Source: Gemmatimonadota bacterium (GTDB taxonomy: Bacteria; Gemmatimonadota; Gemmatimonadetes; Longimicrobiales; RSA9). Taken from it: 7,832 nucleotides of DNA. Below the pieces are notes generated by a model, which saw nothing but the letters and a program-made list of their open reading frames with translations, did not search any database and was not told the origin of the DNA. The stretch lies in contig VEPF01000470.1 in assembly GCA_012027055.1 (NCBI GenBank), positions 1 through 7,832 of the forward strand, read 5' to 3'. Made by a program: the position numbers and the translations under genes. Shown here one piece after another: positions 1 through 7,600 of this stretch (position 1 is its first letter; each line of letters starts with the position of its first letter).

Positions 1-465
1 CGCGAGCGGGGTGCGGCCCTGCAGGCGATCGGCCGGCGGGACCGGCTGCCGGACGTGCTGCGCCGCGCCATGGAGAACGCGCAAGCGCAGACCGCGGGCG
101 GCGAGGTGCTGCGGCTGCGGCTCGCGATCGACTACTCCGCGCGGGACGCGATCGTGCGCGCCAGCGAAGTCCGGGCCGAGCGGCCCGCGACGCGAGCCGG
201 GTTCGCGGCCGCGCTCGCGGTCGTCCAGCACGAGACCGCTCCCGCGCCCGAGGTGGATCTGCTGATCCGCACCGGCGGTGAGCAGCGGCTGAGTGATTTC
301 CTGCTCTGGGAGTGCGCCTACGCGGAGCTGTATTTCACGTCGCGTTGCTGGCCGGAGTTCGACGCGGCATCGTTGCACGAGGCGGTCCTCGAGTACGGGC
401 GGCGGGTGCGCCGCTTCGGCGGACTGGAGGCAGTGGGCGGGCGCTCACTGGCGGTGCCGCAATGA
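1..465 (+). CDS. uppS: Cis-prenyltransferase (undecaprenyl diphosphate synthase family), C-terminal part
   Basis: This is the last 154 residues of a cis-prenyl (UppS/Z-type) transferase; the N-terminus, with the catalytic Asp and P-loop, lies off the left edge. Family members condense isopentenyl diphosphate units onto an allylic primer to make the polyprenyl carrier lipid for peptidoglycan and other glycans. The C-terminal signature is clear: DLLIRTGGEQRLSDFLLWE then CAYAELYF, followed by a WPEFD motif and a terminal RRFGG. The two Arg and Ser of RTGGEQRLS correspond to the IPP diphosphate-binding residues, and the Glu of AYAEL to the Mg-binding Glu. The frame is open from base 1, and upstream residues (AIGRRDRLPDVLRRAMENA) also fit the family. 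The usual N-Y-G-G-R segment reads DYSARD here, so this may be a paralogue with a different chain length rather than the housekeeping enzyme. The stop overlaps the next start (ATGA at 462-465). Family is certain; exact product is less so. Confidence 0.9.
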   Translation, partial: RERGAALQAIGRRDRLPDVLRRAMENAQAQTAGGEVLRLRLAIDYSARDAIVRASEVRAERPATRAGFAAALAVVQHETAPAPEVDLLIRTGGEQRLSDFLLWECAYAELYFTSRCWPEFDAASLHEAVLEYGRRVRRFGGLEAVGGRSLAVPQ

Positions 466-1943
466 GCAACCGGGCCGTGCGCCGGGCCGCGCTGCTGCTC
501 GCGCTGGACCTGGGGATTCTAGGCGACTACCTGCTGCGGGCGCCCGGCCCGCCCGGCCTGAACCTGTCGCTCTGGGCGGCGGCCGGCGTGGCCGCGGTGG
601 TGGTGTTGCGTTTCCGGCGCGGCGGGCTGGCACCCGCGGTCGCCGCGCTGCTGGCCGGCGCGCTGCTCTTCAGCCTGGCCATCGCCTGGCGGGATGCGGC
701 TGCGCTCCGGGCCATGAATCTGCTGCTGGCTGCGGGCCTGGCCACGCTCGCGGGCGGGGCGGCCGCCGGCGCCTGGCTCCGTGAGGCGGGCATCCTGGAC
801 TACGCGACCGCGTGCGCCCGGAGCGTGCTCGCGGCAGTGATCGGGCCCTTCCCGGTGGCTCGCGGCAGTGCCCTGCTCGGCCGCTCGCCGTCCTGGAGCC
901 GGCCTGCGCTCGCGGTGCTCCGCGGCACGCTCATCGCCGTGCCATTGCTGCTGGTCTTCGGCAGCCTGCTGGCTGCGGCGGACCCCGTCTTCGAGAGGCT
1001 GGCCAGCGACGTCCTCACCTTCGACCTCGAGAACATCATTGGCCACGCGGTGCTGGTCGGAGTGCTCACCTGGGGCAGCGCCGGATACCTGGGCCGCTAC
1101 CTCGACCCGGCGCCCGCGGCCACCCCACTCCTGCCGCTGCCGCGGCCGCGGAGCGAGCTGGCGGACGGCGCCGTGGCGCTCGGCCTGCTCAACGCGCTCT
1201 TCCTGACCTTTGTGGTGGTGCAGCTGCGCTACCTGTTCGGTGGCGCCGAGCTGGTGCAGGTCACGCCTGGGCTGAGCTTCGCGGCCTACGCGCGCCGCGG
1301 CTTTTTCGAGCTGGTCACGGTGGCCGTGCTGGTGGTGCCGCTGCTGCTCCTGGCCGACTGGAGCATCCGCCGCGAGCGAGTCGCCGAGGAATGGCTCTTC
1401 CGCAGCCTGGCCCTGGGCCAGGTACTGCTGCTCTTCGCGATCCTCGCCTCGGCGTTCTACCGCATGCGCATCTACCTGCAGAACTACGGGCTCACCGAGC
1501 TCCGGCTGTACGCGACCGCGGTGCTGCTCTGGGTGGCGTTCGTGCTGGCCTGGCTGGCGGCCACGGTGCTGCGCGGGCGGCGGGGACGTTTCGCGCTGGG
1601 CGCGCTCGCGGCGGGTGTGGTGGCCTTGCTCGGGCTCAACATGGTCAATCCGCAGGCAACGATCGTGCGGGTGAATGCCGGCCGAGTGGCGGCAGGCGCG
1701 GCGTACGACGTCGCCTACGCCGGGCAACTGAGTGGTGACGCCGTCCCCGCCCTGGTCCGCTCACTGGACCGGATCCCCGACCCGCAGCGGTGCCGCACGG
1801 CGGACCTGCTGCTCGAGCGCTGGGGAAAGGAGCGGCCGGGCGGCTGGCGCACGTTCAGCTACGGCGACTGGCGCGCGCGCCGGGCGGTGGGCGGGGCGCG
1901 CACCGAACTGGCGGGCATGGGCTGCAGGCCGCCCGGGCCATAG
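462..1943 (+). CDS. DUF4173 (DUF4153-like) multi-pass membrane protein
   Basis: A 493-residue integral membrane protein whose function is not established. About 11-12 hydrophobic segments are visible, roughly at residues 8-25, 36-50, 57-76, 84-104, 112-130, 152-173, 192-211, 235-256, 281-300, 312-332, 348-370 and 377-394. DUF4173 hallmarks are the YARRGFFEL motif near 276, the RMRIYLQNYGLTELRLY motif near 334-350, and the NPQATIVRVNAGR motif near 396-408. After these comes a soluble tail of about 95 residues with a DAVPALV motif. I chose the ATG at 462 because it starts a normal Arg-containing cytoplasmic N-terminus. The frame continues upstream to 312 only as a shadow of the prenyltransferase gene. 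No good Shine-Dalgarno lies in front, so the ATGA overlap suggests translational coupling. Residues 134-145 and 214-232 are Pro/Arg-rich loops. A role in envelope physiology is suggested only by the neighbouring gene. Confidence 0.85.
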   Translation: MSNRAVRRAALLLALDLGILGDYLLRAPGPPGLNLSLWAAAGVAAVVVLRFRRGGLAPAVAALLAGALLFSLAIAWRDAAALRAMNLLLAAGLATLAGGAAAGAWLREAGILDYATACARSVLAAVIGPFPVARGSALLGRSPSWSRPALAVLRGTLIAVPLLLVFGSLLAAADPVFERLASDVLTFDLENIIGHAVLVGVLTWGSAGYLGRYLDPAPAATPLLPLPRPRSELADGAVALGLLNALFLTFVVVQLRYLFGGAELVQVTPGLSFAAYARRGFFELVTVAVLVVPLLLLADWSIRRERVAEEWLFRSLALGQVLLLFAILASAFYRMRIYLQNYGLTELRLYATAVLLWVAFVLAWLAATVLRGRRGRFALGALAAGVVALLGLNMVNPQATIVRVNAGRVAAGAAYDVAYAGQLSGDAVPALVRSLDRIPDPQRCRTADLLLERWGKERPGGWRTFSYGDWRARRAVGGARTELAGMGCRPPGP

Positions 1944-1968
1944 CCCGACCGGATACCGGCCGGCCGTA

Positions 1969-2008
1969 CCGGTCCCGGCCCCGCGCCGAGCGGCGGGGCC
2001 GGGACCGG
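1969..2008. terminator. Perfect 16-bp GC hairpin at a convergent gene junction
   Basis: The left arm at 1969-1984 pairs perfectly with 1993-2008 around an 8-base loop at 1985-1992. It sits in the 78-bp gap between the stop of the DUF4173 gene (1943) and the stop of the minus-strand peptidase gene (2022), where a bidirectional terminator would be expected. There is no T-tract on either side, so it is not a classical intrinsic terminator. It could be a U-less terminator or an mRNA 3'-end stabiliser. Confidence 0.6.
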
Positions 2009-2021
2009 CAGCGTCCCGGCG

Positions 2022-3722
2022 TCAGCTCCGCGGGCAACCAGTCGTTTGGGCACCGCCCCGGGGCGCCCCGGCCGGCGGCCCGCCTCTCGCCGCGGCCCCG
2101 ACCTGCGGCAGCGGCTTGCGTGGCAGCAGCTCGTCGCGATTCGCGGCCAGGTAGGCGAAGGTCGCGAGCACGACCGCGTTGTGCTTCATGTCGGCGGCCG
2201 GAATCCGCTCGTACAGGTCCTGGCTCGAGTGGTGCGTGCGCGTGTTGTACTCGAGCGGGTCCTGGATGAACTGGAAGGCAGGCAGTCCGACCGCATCGAA
2301 CGACTGGTGATCGGTGCCGCCGGTGGGCCCGGGAGCGACGGGGCCGACCGAGATGCTGTCGCTGTTCAGCGGCCGCATCCACTGGGCGAAGATCGGACCG
2401 GCCGCGGCGTTGCCCTGGAGGTAGATGCCGCGGATTGCACCGCCGCCGTTGTCCACGTTGAAGTAGGCGTCGAATTTCGCGTGTTCCGGCTTGAGCTGCA
2501 TGGTGGCGCGGTCGCCGTAATGGGCAGTGACGTACTCGCGCGAGCCGATCAGTCCCTGCTCCTCACCCATCCACAGGCCGATGCGCACGGTCCGGCGCAG
2601 CGGCAGGTTGAGTGTCTTCAGGATGCGCATCGCCTCCATCATCACCGCCGTGCCGGAACCATCGTCGGTGGCCCCGGTGCTGGTGTGCCACGTATCGAAG
2701 TGCGCGCCGATCAGGACCACCTCATCCGCCTTGTCGGTGCCCGGCAGCTCGGCCACGATGTTGAAGGAGTTGGGCTGGTCCGTGTAGAAGCGGTTTCGGA
2801 CGTCGAGGTCCATCTTCACGGGCACGTTGCGCTCGAGCATGCGCCAGATGCGGCCATAGTGCTCCACGGCCACGGTCACCCGCGGGATTCCCTTCGCCGC
2901 ATCCACGGCCCGGTCACCCTGGCCACTCGGCCAGACCGTGCCGCCGTTGCCCTGTGTCGAGGGCAGCAGCACGGCGGCCGCGCCCTCATCCAGGAAGCAC
3001 TGCTGCAGGTTCACCAGCGGACTGCCGTCCGGCGACTGTGCCGGCTGCCCGGCGCGGCCGAACATACCCGCGGGGCGGCCCCGGCCGGTCCCCACCGGAT
3101 ACGGGTTGGCGAGCGCGTTCAGCTGTTCGGCGGTGTAGCGCTGCGCCAGCGGCGCGAATACCGGAGGCACGGGCGGCGGGGCCTGGCTGACGACGATCTT
3201 CCCCTTCAGCTTGCCGCGGTACGGCTCGAACTGCTTCGCCGTGAGAACCGTGCTCGGCACCACCACCACTTCCGCATTGATAGGGCCCTTCGTGCCGTCC
3301 GTCCAGGCGGACGGGTACGCGATCACCGGGAACGGTACCGGCGCCGTGATCTGCGCGCTCATCCGCTCGTTCTCCCAGCCCCGGCCGAACGGCCCCCACC
3401 ACTCGTAGCGTGGGTTGGCCAGCCCCCACTTGCCGAGCTGCGCGATGGTCCAGTCGCCCGCCACCTTGGACTGCGGCGCGCCCGTCAGGCGGGGCGCATA
3501 CACGTCCGTGAGCCAGCTCAGCAGGTCCATCACCTGCGACCGCTCGAAGCCTTCCGCCTTGATCTTCCGGATGGCCGCGGTGTCGATCGGTTCCTGCGGG
3601 CCCTGCGGGGCGCCGAAACCGGGGCCCTGGGCGCTGAGCGCCGCCGGGCCGAGCGCGGCCAGGATGGGGACGAGCGCGAACCGCCGGAGGCGATACCCCC
3701 GGGCAAAGCGTGGCAGTCTCAT
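2022..3722 (-). CDS. Secreted M28-family zinc metallopeptidase with PA-like insertion
   Basis: A 566-residue exported peptidase of the M28 family (aminopeptidase or carboxypeptidase-Q-like), which cleaves terminal residues from peptides with two zinc ions. The N-terminus has an Arg-rich n-region, a hydrophobic core (FALVPILAALGPAAL) and probable cleavage after LSA, before Gln at about residue 32. Zinc and catalytic motifs appear in family order: GAHFDTWH (His341, Asp343), GATDDGSGT (the DD pair at 353-354), the GEE motif (Glu387-Glu388), VDNGGG (Asp424) and HHSSQD (His497-His498). A PA-like region lies between the signal peptide and the catalytic domain (about 140-310, including FLDEGAAAVLL). 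It contains a Gly/Pro-rich low-complexity stretch at 211-233. The last 30 residues are Gly/Pro/Ala-rich and probably disordered. The start is GTG-ATG in tandem; I chose the ATG because AGGAG sits 7 bases before it but only 4 before the GTG. It is convergent with DUF4173 and divergent from the BON gene. Exact substrate is unknown. Confidence 0.93.
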   Translation of the reverse strand: MRLPRFARGYRLRRFALVPILAALGPAALSAQGPGFGAPQGPQEPIDTAAIRKIKAEGFERSQVMDLLSWLTDVYAPRLTGAPQSKVAGDWTIAQLGKWGLANPRYEWWGPFGRGWENERMSAQITAPVPFPVIAYPSAWTDGTKGPINAEVVVVPSTVLTAKQFEPYRGKLKGKIVVSQAPPPVPPVFAPLAQRYTAEQLNALANPYPVGTGRGRPAGMFGRAGQPAQSPDGSPLVNLQQCFLDEGAAAVLLPSTQGNGGTVWPSGQGDRAVDAAKGIPRVTVAVEHYGRIWRMLERNVPVKMDLDVRNRFYTDQPNSFNIVAELPGTDKADEVVLIGAHFDTWHTSTGATDDGSGTAVMMEAMRILKTLNLPLRRTVRIGLWMGEEQGLIGSREYVTAHYGDRATMQLKPEHAKFDAYFNVDNGGGAIRGIYLQGNAAAGPIFAQWMRPLNSDSISVGPVAPGPTGGTDHQSFDAVGLPAFQFIQDPLEYNTRTHHSSQDLYERIPAADMKHNAVVLATFAYLAANRDELLPRKPLPQVGAAARGGPPAGAPRGGAQTTGCPRS

Positions 3723-3729
3723 CACAATG

Positions 3730-3734
3730 CTCCT
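3730..3734 (-). promoter_or_regulatory. Ribosome binding site of the M28 peptidase gene
   Basis: On the minus strand this reads AGGAG. It is 7 bases upstream of the ATG at 3722 and 4 bases upstream of the GTG at 3725, which favours the ATG as the start. Confidence 0.7.
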
Positions 3735-3919
3735 GCACGGGTGGGTCGGGAGCCCGTTCCCCGGGACGCGCGGCTACGCGAAGACCGGACTCGGTTGGAT
3801 CCTCTCAAGCTACGCGCCGGGTCCGGACGGGGCGAGACGGCAGGGGTGCGCGGTCTGCCGCTCACGCCCGGGTCCCGACGCGCATCGAGTCCCTACTCCG
3901 GCGGGCCGGCGCAGCCAAT

Positions 3920-3941
3920 ATTGTTAACCGCAGTCAACAAT
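3920..3941. promoter_or_regulatory. AT-rich imperfect palindrome in the divergent spacer, candidate operator
   Basis: A 22-bp dyad of the form ATTGTT/AACAAT, with 9 of 11 positions paired and its centre between 3930 and 3931. Its core is GTTAAC-N4-GTCAAC, so it can also be read as two GTYRAC half-sites 10 bp (one helical turn) apart. It is the only AT-rich island in the 276-bp spacer (3723-3998) between the minus-strand peptidase gene and the plus-strand BON gene, and its right edge is 57 bases before the BON start. I see no convincing -35/-10 pair on either strand. The rest of the spacer, 3735-3915, is GC-rich and holds nothing I can name. An operator or promoter-embedded site is an inference from position and symmetry. 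Confidence 0.4.
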
Positions 3942-3985
3942 CCCGTTCGAGGACCGCTCGGGCGCACCTCGCGCGTCGGGAGAAG

Positions 3986-3992
3986 GAAGGAG
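3986..3992 (+). promoter_or_regulatory. Strong ribosome binding site of the BON-domain gene
   Basis: AAGGAGG lies 6 bases before the ATG at 3999. It is the strongest Shine-Dalgarno in the window. It fixes the start, because the same frame remains open for a further 651 codons upstream as antisense of the peptidase gene. Confidence 0.85.
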
Positions 3993-3998
3993 GGCACC

Positions 3999-4655
3999 AT
4001 GCGAACCGATCAGGACATGCTGCACGATGTACTGGCGGAGCTGGGATGGGAGCGGCTGCTCGCGGGGTGCCGGCTGAATGCGCGGGTGCACAACGGCGTG
4101 GCGACGCTGTTGGGGACCGTGGAGCGGTATCCGCAGAAGCTGCTGGCGGAGCAGGCGGTACGGCGGGTGGCCGGGATCCGCGCCATCGCCGATGAGGTGG
4201 AGGTGACGGGACCGCCGGAGCACGCGATGGATGATGGTGATCTGGCCGAGCTGGTGGACGCGGCGCTGCGCCTGAATCCCGCGATCCCGGAGCACCGGAT
4301 CCGGCTGACCGTGGATCACGGGGGGGTGCGGCTCGAGGGGACGGTGGATCACGCGATCCAGCAACATGCCGCCGGTCACTGCGTGCACTGCGTGCCGGGC
4401 GTGAAGGGCGTGGTGAACGAGCTCGAGGTGCGCGCGCCGGATGTCGCGTTGCCCGCGGAGGACGTGCGCCGGCTGGTGTTGCTGGCATTCCAGCGCAGCG
4501 AGGAGATCGACCGGGCCCAGGTGCACGTCGAGGTGCAGGATCACCTGGTCATCCTGACCGGCTGCGTGGACACGCTGGCGGAGCGGGACGCCGCCGAGTG
4601 GGTGGCCCTGCTTTCGCCGGGGGTCACGGCGGTCGACAACCGGCTCCGGGTCTGA
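3999..4655 (+). CDS. Triple BON-domain protein
   Basis: A 218-residue protein made almost entirely of three BON modules, at about residues 3-69, 79-146 and 153-218. Each has the pattern of a leading helix, a strand pair ending in a Gly (ATLLGTV, VRLEGTV, VILTGCV), a second helix, and a closing GI/GV...V.n.leV segment. BON domains are known from OsmY and secretins and are thought to bind lipids or other envelope partners. The N-terminus (MRTDQDMLHDVLAELGWERL) is polar and has no signal peptide or membrane segment, so the protein is predicted to be cytoplasmic, unlike OsmY. The second domain carries HCVHC (127-131), a CxxC with flanking His, where the equivalent part of domain 1 reads QAVRR. 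Single Cys residues lie at 24 and 189. The gene is transcribed alone, divergent from the peptidase gene, with a strong ribosome binding site and a candidate operator upstream. A stress-related role is plausible from the family but not shown here. Confidence 0.88.
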   Translation: MRTDQDMLHDVLAELGWERLLAGCRLNARVHNGVATLLGTVERYPQKLLAEQAVRRVAGIRAIADEVEVTGPPEHAMDDGDLAELVDAALRLNPAIPEHRIRLTVDHGGVRLEGTVDHAIQQHAAGHCVHCVPGVKGVVNELEVRAPDVALPAEDVRRLVLLAFQRSEEIDRAQVHVEVQDHLVILTGCVDTLAERDAAEWVALLSPGVTAVDNRLRV

Positions 4656-7600
4656 TCGGAAGCGGAGCAGAGCGCGGCGGCGGTCGCGGGCCAGGGGCGC
4701 GCCGGCAGCTCACGGCCGGCGCGCCTCGGCCGCGCCGACCGCTCCCGGGGCGGGCCGCTGCCGCGGAAGCTCTCAGGGGGGCCCAAGTACGTCTCCGGCA
4801 GGTCGCCGAACGAGACCACCAGCTTCTGCAGCACCACGCCCGGATCCACCAGCCAGTACCTCACCACGTGGTCGCCCGGGCTGGCCACGCGGTGCTCGGA
4901 CACGTGCACCTTGATGGCGCTGGCCGCGCCCTGCTCCCAGGCCCGGTTGCCATCGGTCCGGCCCGTGCTCGAGCTGTCCGCGTGGATGTTCACGATCCGC
5001 GGCGTCTCGTCATCGATGGACACCGCGTACCGCAGCCCCGTGCCACCCCGGAAGTCCCACGTCGGCGAGATGTAGGCGTGCACCTTCACGGTGCCGGTGT
5101 CGAACACGAACACGCGGTACTGCAGGTGCGGAGACGTGCCGCCCGGCGTCCGACTCGAGGTGGTGACAGGCGTGGGGTGTACTCCTGATAGCGTGCGGCC
5201 GAAATCCGGGATCACCTCCCAGGCGACGTCCTGGCCGCCGACCGCGCGCGCGAAATGCTCCGCCTCCATGCTCACGAAACTCCCGCTCTGCACGAAGCCC
5301 GCGAAGTCGCGGCCCGGCGAGGCCGGGTTGAACAGGGGCGCGCGCACCACGCTGCGGCTGCCGTTCGGCCCGGTGATGGTGATGGCCGCGGTGTCGCGGC
5401 CCGCGGGCGCCCGGCTCCAGTCAACGCTCACCGCCAGCCGCAGCTCCTGCTCGACGGTGCCGGACGCGGGGGAGACGATCAGCCACGGCTCGGCGACCTC
5501 GGCGGTGAACCGGAACGGCGTCCGGCCGCGGTTGTAGACGTCGAGGTGATACGTCTGCTGCAGGTAGACGTCGAACGCCGGGAGTGACGGCGGACCCATC
5601 ACCATGCCGCCCGGGGCGCCTGGCATTCCCGGGCGCCTCGGTGGCGCCGCCCGGTTCTGCTCCACGACTGCCACCGCCATTTCCGCCGCGGCCGGCACCT
5701 GGAGCACGTCCACGCGCGGCATCGCGTTGCGCGGCGGCTCCTGCCAGTACGTGTAGCCGATGTGCGTCTGGTCCATCATGTGCCGCCATTTACCGCCGGC
5801 GAGCGTGTCGTTGTAGAACGCCGAGATCTGCGCGTCCCGCTCGAACAGCGCGCGGGCGCGGGCGGCCATGGCGTTGGTGGCCGCACGCTGCTGCTGCGCG
5901 TACGTCCGGTTCCTGGCCACCGTGACGTACAGGTCGGCCACGTTGCCCAGCGCCTGGATGGGGTGGAGCACCAGCTGGTAGTACGCGTCCTGGTGTGTGG
6001 CCGGGAGCTGCTTCGCCAGATCGAACGCCCGCTGCTCCAGCGCGCGCCAGTCCGCTACCATGGTCTCGGCTTCGCGGAAGTTGCTCAGGCTGAACGTGAC
6101 CGTGTCCAGCAGCTCCGCCGTCCGGCGGCCGGCATACTTCAGGTAAGTGGTCACCACGGTCGCGATCTCGGCCGCGTGATCAGCGCCGAACTGCTGCTGC
6201 GCCCACAGCCGGGCGTACTCGGGCAGGCGGGCGGCCGGAATCCGGGACGGATTCCACGCGTAATCCAGGAAGAACTGGATCGGGTACTCCATCGGCTTGA
6301 GGTCGCCGACGTTCACCACCCAGATCCGGTTCGCCCCGTACTCGTGGGCGAGCTGCAGCTGCTCCCAGATACGCGGGATCGGGTTCTTGTTCAGCCATTT
6401 CGAGTTGCGCGGGCCGCCCACGTAGTCGAAGTGGTAGTAGATGCCGAAGCCACCCGCGCGGGCGCGGTCCTGCGGCGAAGGCAAGCGGCGGATGTCGCCC
6501 CAGTTGTCGTCGGAGAAGAGCAGCGTCACGTCATCGGGGACGCGCATGCCCTTGTCGTAGTACTCCTGCACTTCCTTGTAGAGCGCCCAGACCTGCGGCG
6601 TCGCGGCGGCCGGCTTGCCGGTCACCTCTTCGATGATCTGCCGCTGGTCCGCCACGATCCGCTCCAGCAGCGCGATGTTCGCGCCCTGGGTCATGGGCAT
6701 GTCGCCGTCGCCGCGCATGGCCAGCGTGACCACGCCCTCCCTGTCACCCTTGTTCCGGATGCCAGCGCGCCAGAACGCGCGCAGCACGCTGTCGTTCCGC
6801 TCGTAGTTCCACTCGCCCGTGCCGACCCGCCGCCACTCCTGCTGCGCCCGCTGCATGGGCTCGTGGTGCGACGTGCTCATGACGATGCCGTACTCGTCCG
6901 CGAGGATGGGGTTCTGGGGGTCGTCGAGGTTGAACGCGCTACCCCACATGGCCGGCCAGAGAAAGTTGCCCTTGAGGCGCAGGATCAGCTCGAACACCCG
7001 CGTGTACAGCCTGCTGTTGAAGCCGCCGTTGTACTCCCGCGTCCAGCCGGACATGGCGGGCGCTTCGTCGTTGATGAAGATGCCGCGGTACTTCACCGCC
7101 GGCGTGCCCTGCGTGTGCCGTCCCGGCAGCACGTACAGCGCGGACTGCTGCGGCACCGGCACGTCCGCCCACCAGTACCAGGGCGAGACGCCGATCTGCG
7201 CGGAGATGTCGTAGATGCCGTAGATGGTGCCGCGCTTGTCGCTGCCCGCGACCACCAGCGCCCGGTCCACCCCGGGCAGCGGATTGGCCACGATCTGGGT
7301 GACGAACGTCTCCCATTTCCCGGCCAGCGCCCGGCCATCGATCTTGCCTGCCGCCACCAGCCGGTCGATCGTGGCCGACCTGCCCATGGTGCCGATAAGC
7401 ACCAGCTGCCGGGCGCCAGGCGCTCCGCCCACCGCCACGGCCGGCTCCATCTTGGTCACCCGGCCCAGGTCCGCCTTCAGGTCGTTGGCGGCCCGGATCA
7501 CGCCCGGCCATTCACCTTCGTCGAGCCGCAGCGCCGCGACCTGGCCATCGGCGGCCAGGGCGAACCGACCGGCACCGGGGCTGCCGACCACGTAACGCGC

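Noticed and set aside
519..1727. Minus-strand open frame of 402 codons opposite DUF4173
   Set aside because: It is rich in Gln, Arg and His, with no domain I recognise, and mirrors the hydrophobic plus-strand gene; it is a shadow.
2046..3998. In-frame upstream extension of the BON gene as an 869-residue protein
   Set aside because: The extension is antisense to the well-supported M28 gene, is His/Arg-rich shadow sequence, and the strong ribosome binding site at 3986-3992 fixes the start at 3999.
4320..4326. Run of seven G in the BON gene as a phase-variation or frameshift site
   Set aside because: The reading frame and the BON domain pattern are intact through the run. A single G7 in a GC-rich genome is not evidence of phase variation.
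4311..4353. Repeated GTGGATCACG, 33 bp apart, in the BON gene
   Set aside because: Both copies encode Val-Asp-His in the same domain and are too short and lightly spaced to suggest a functional repeat.
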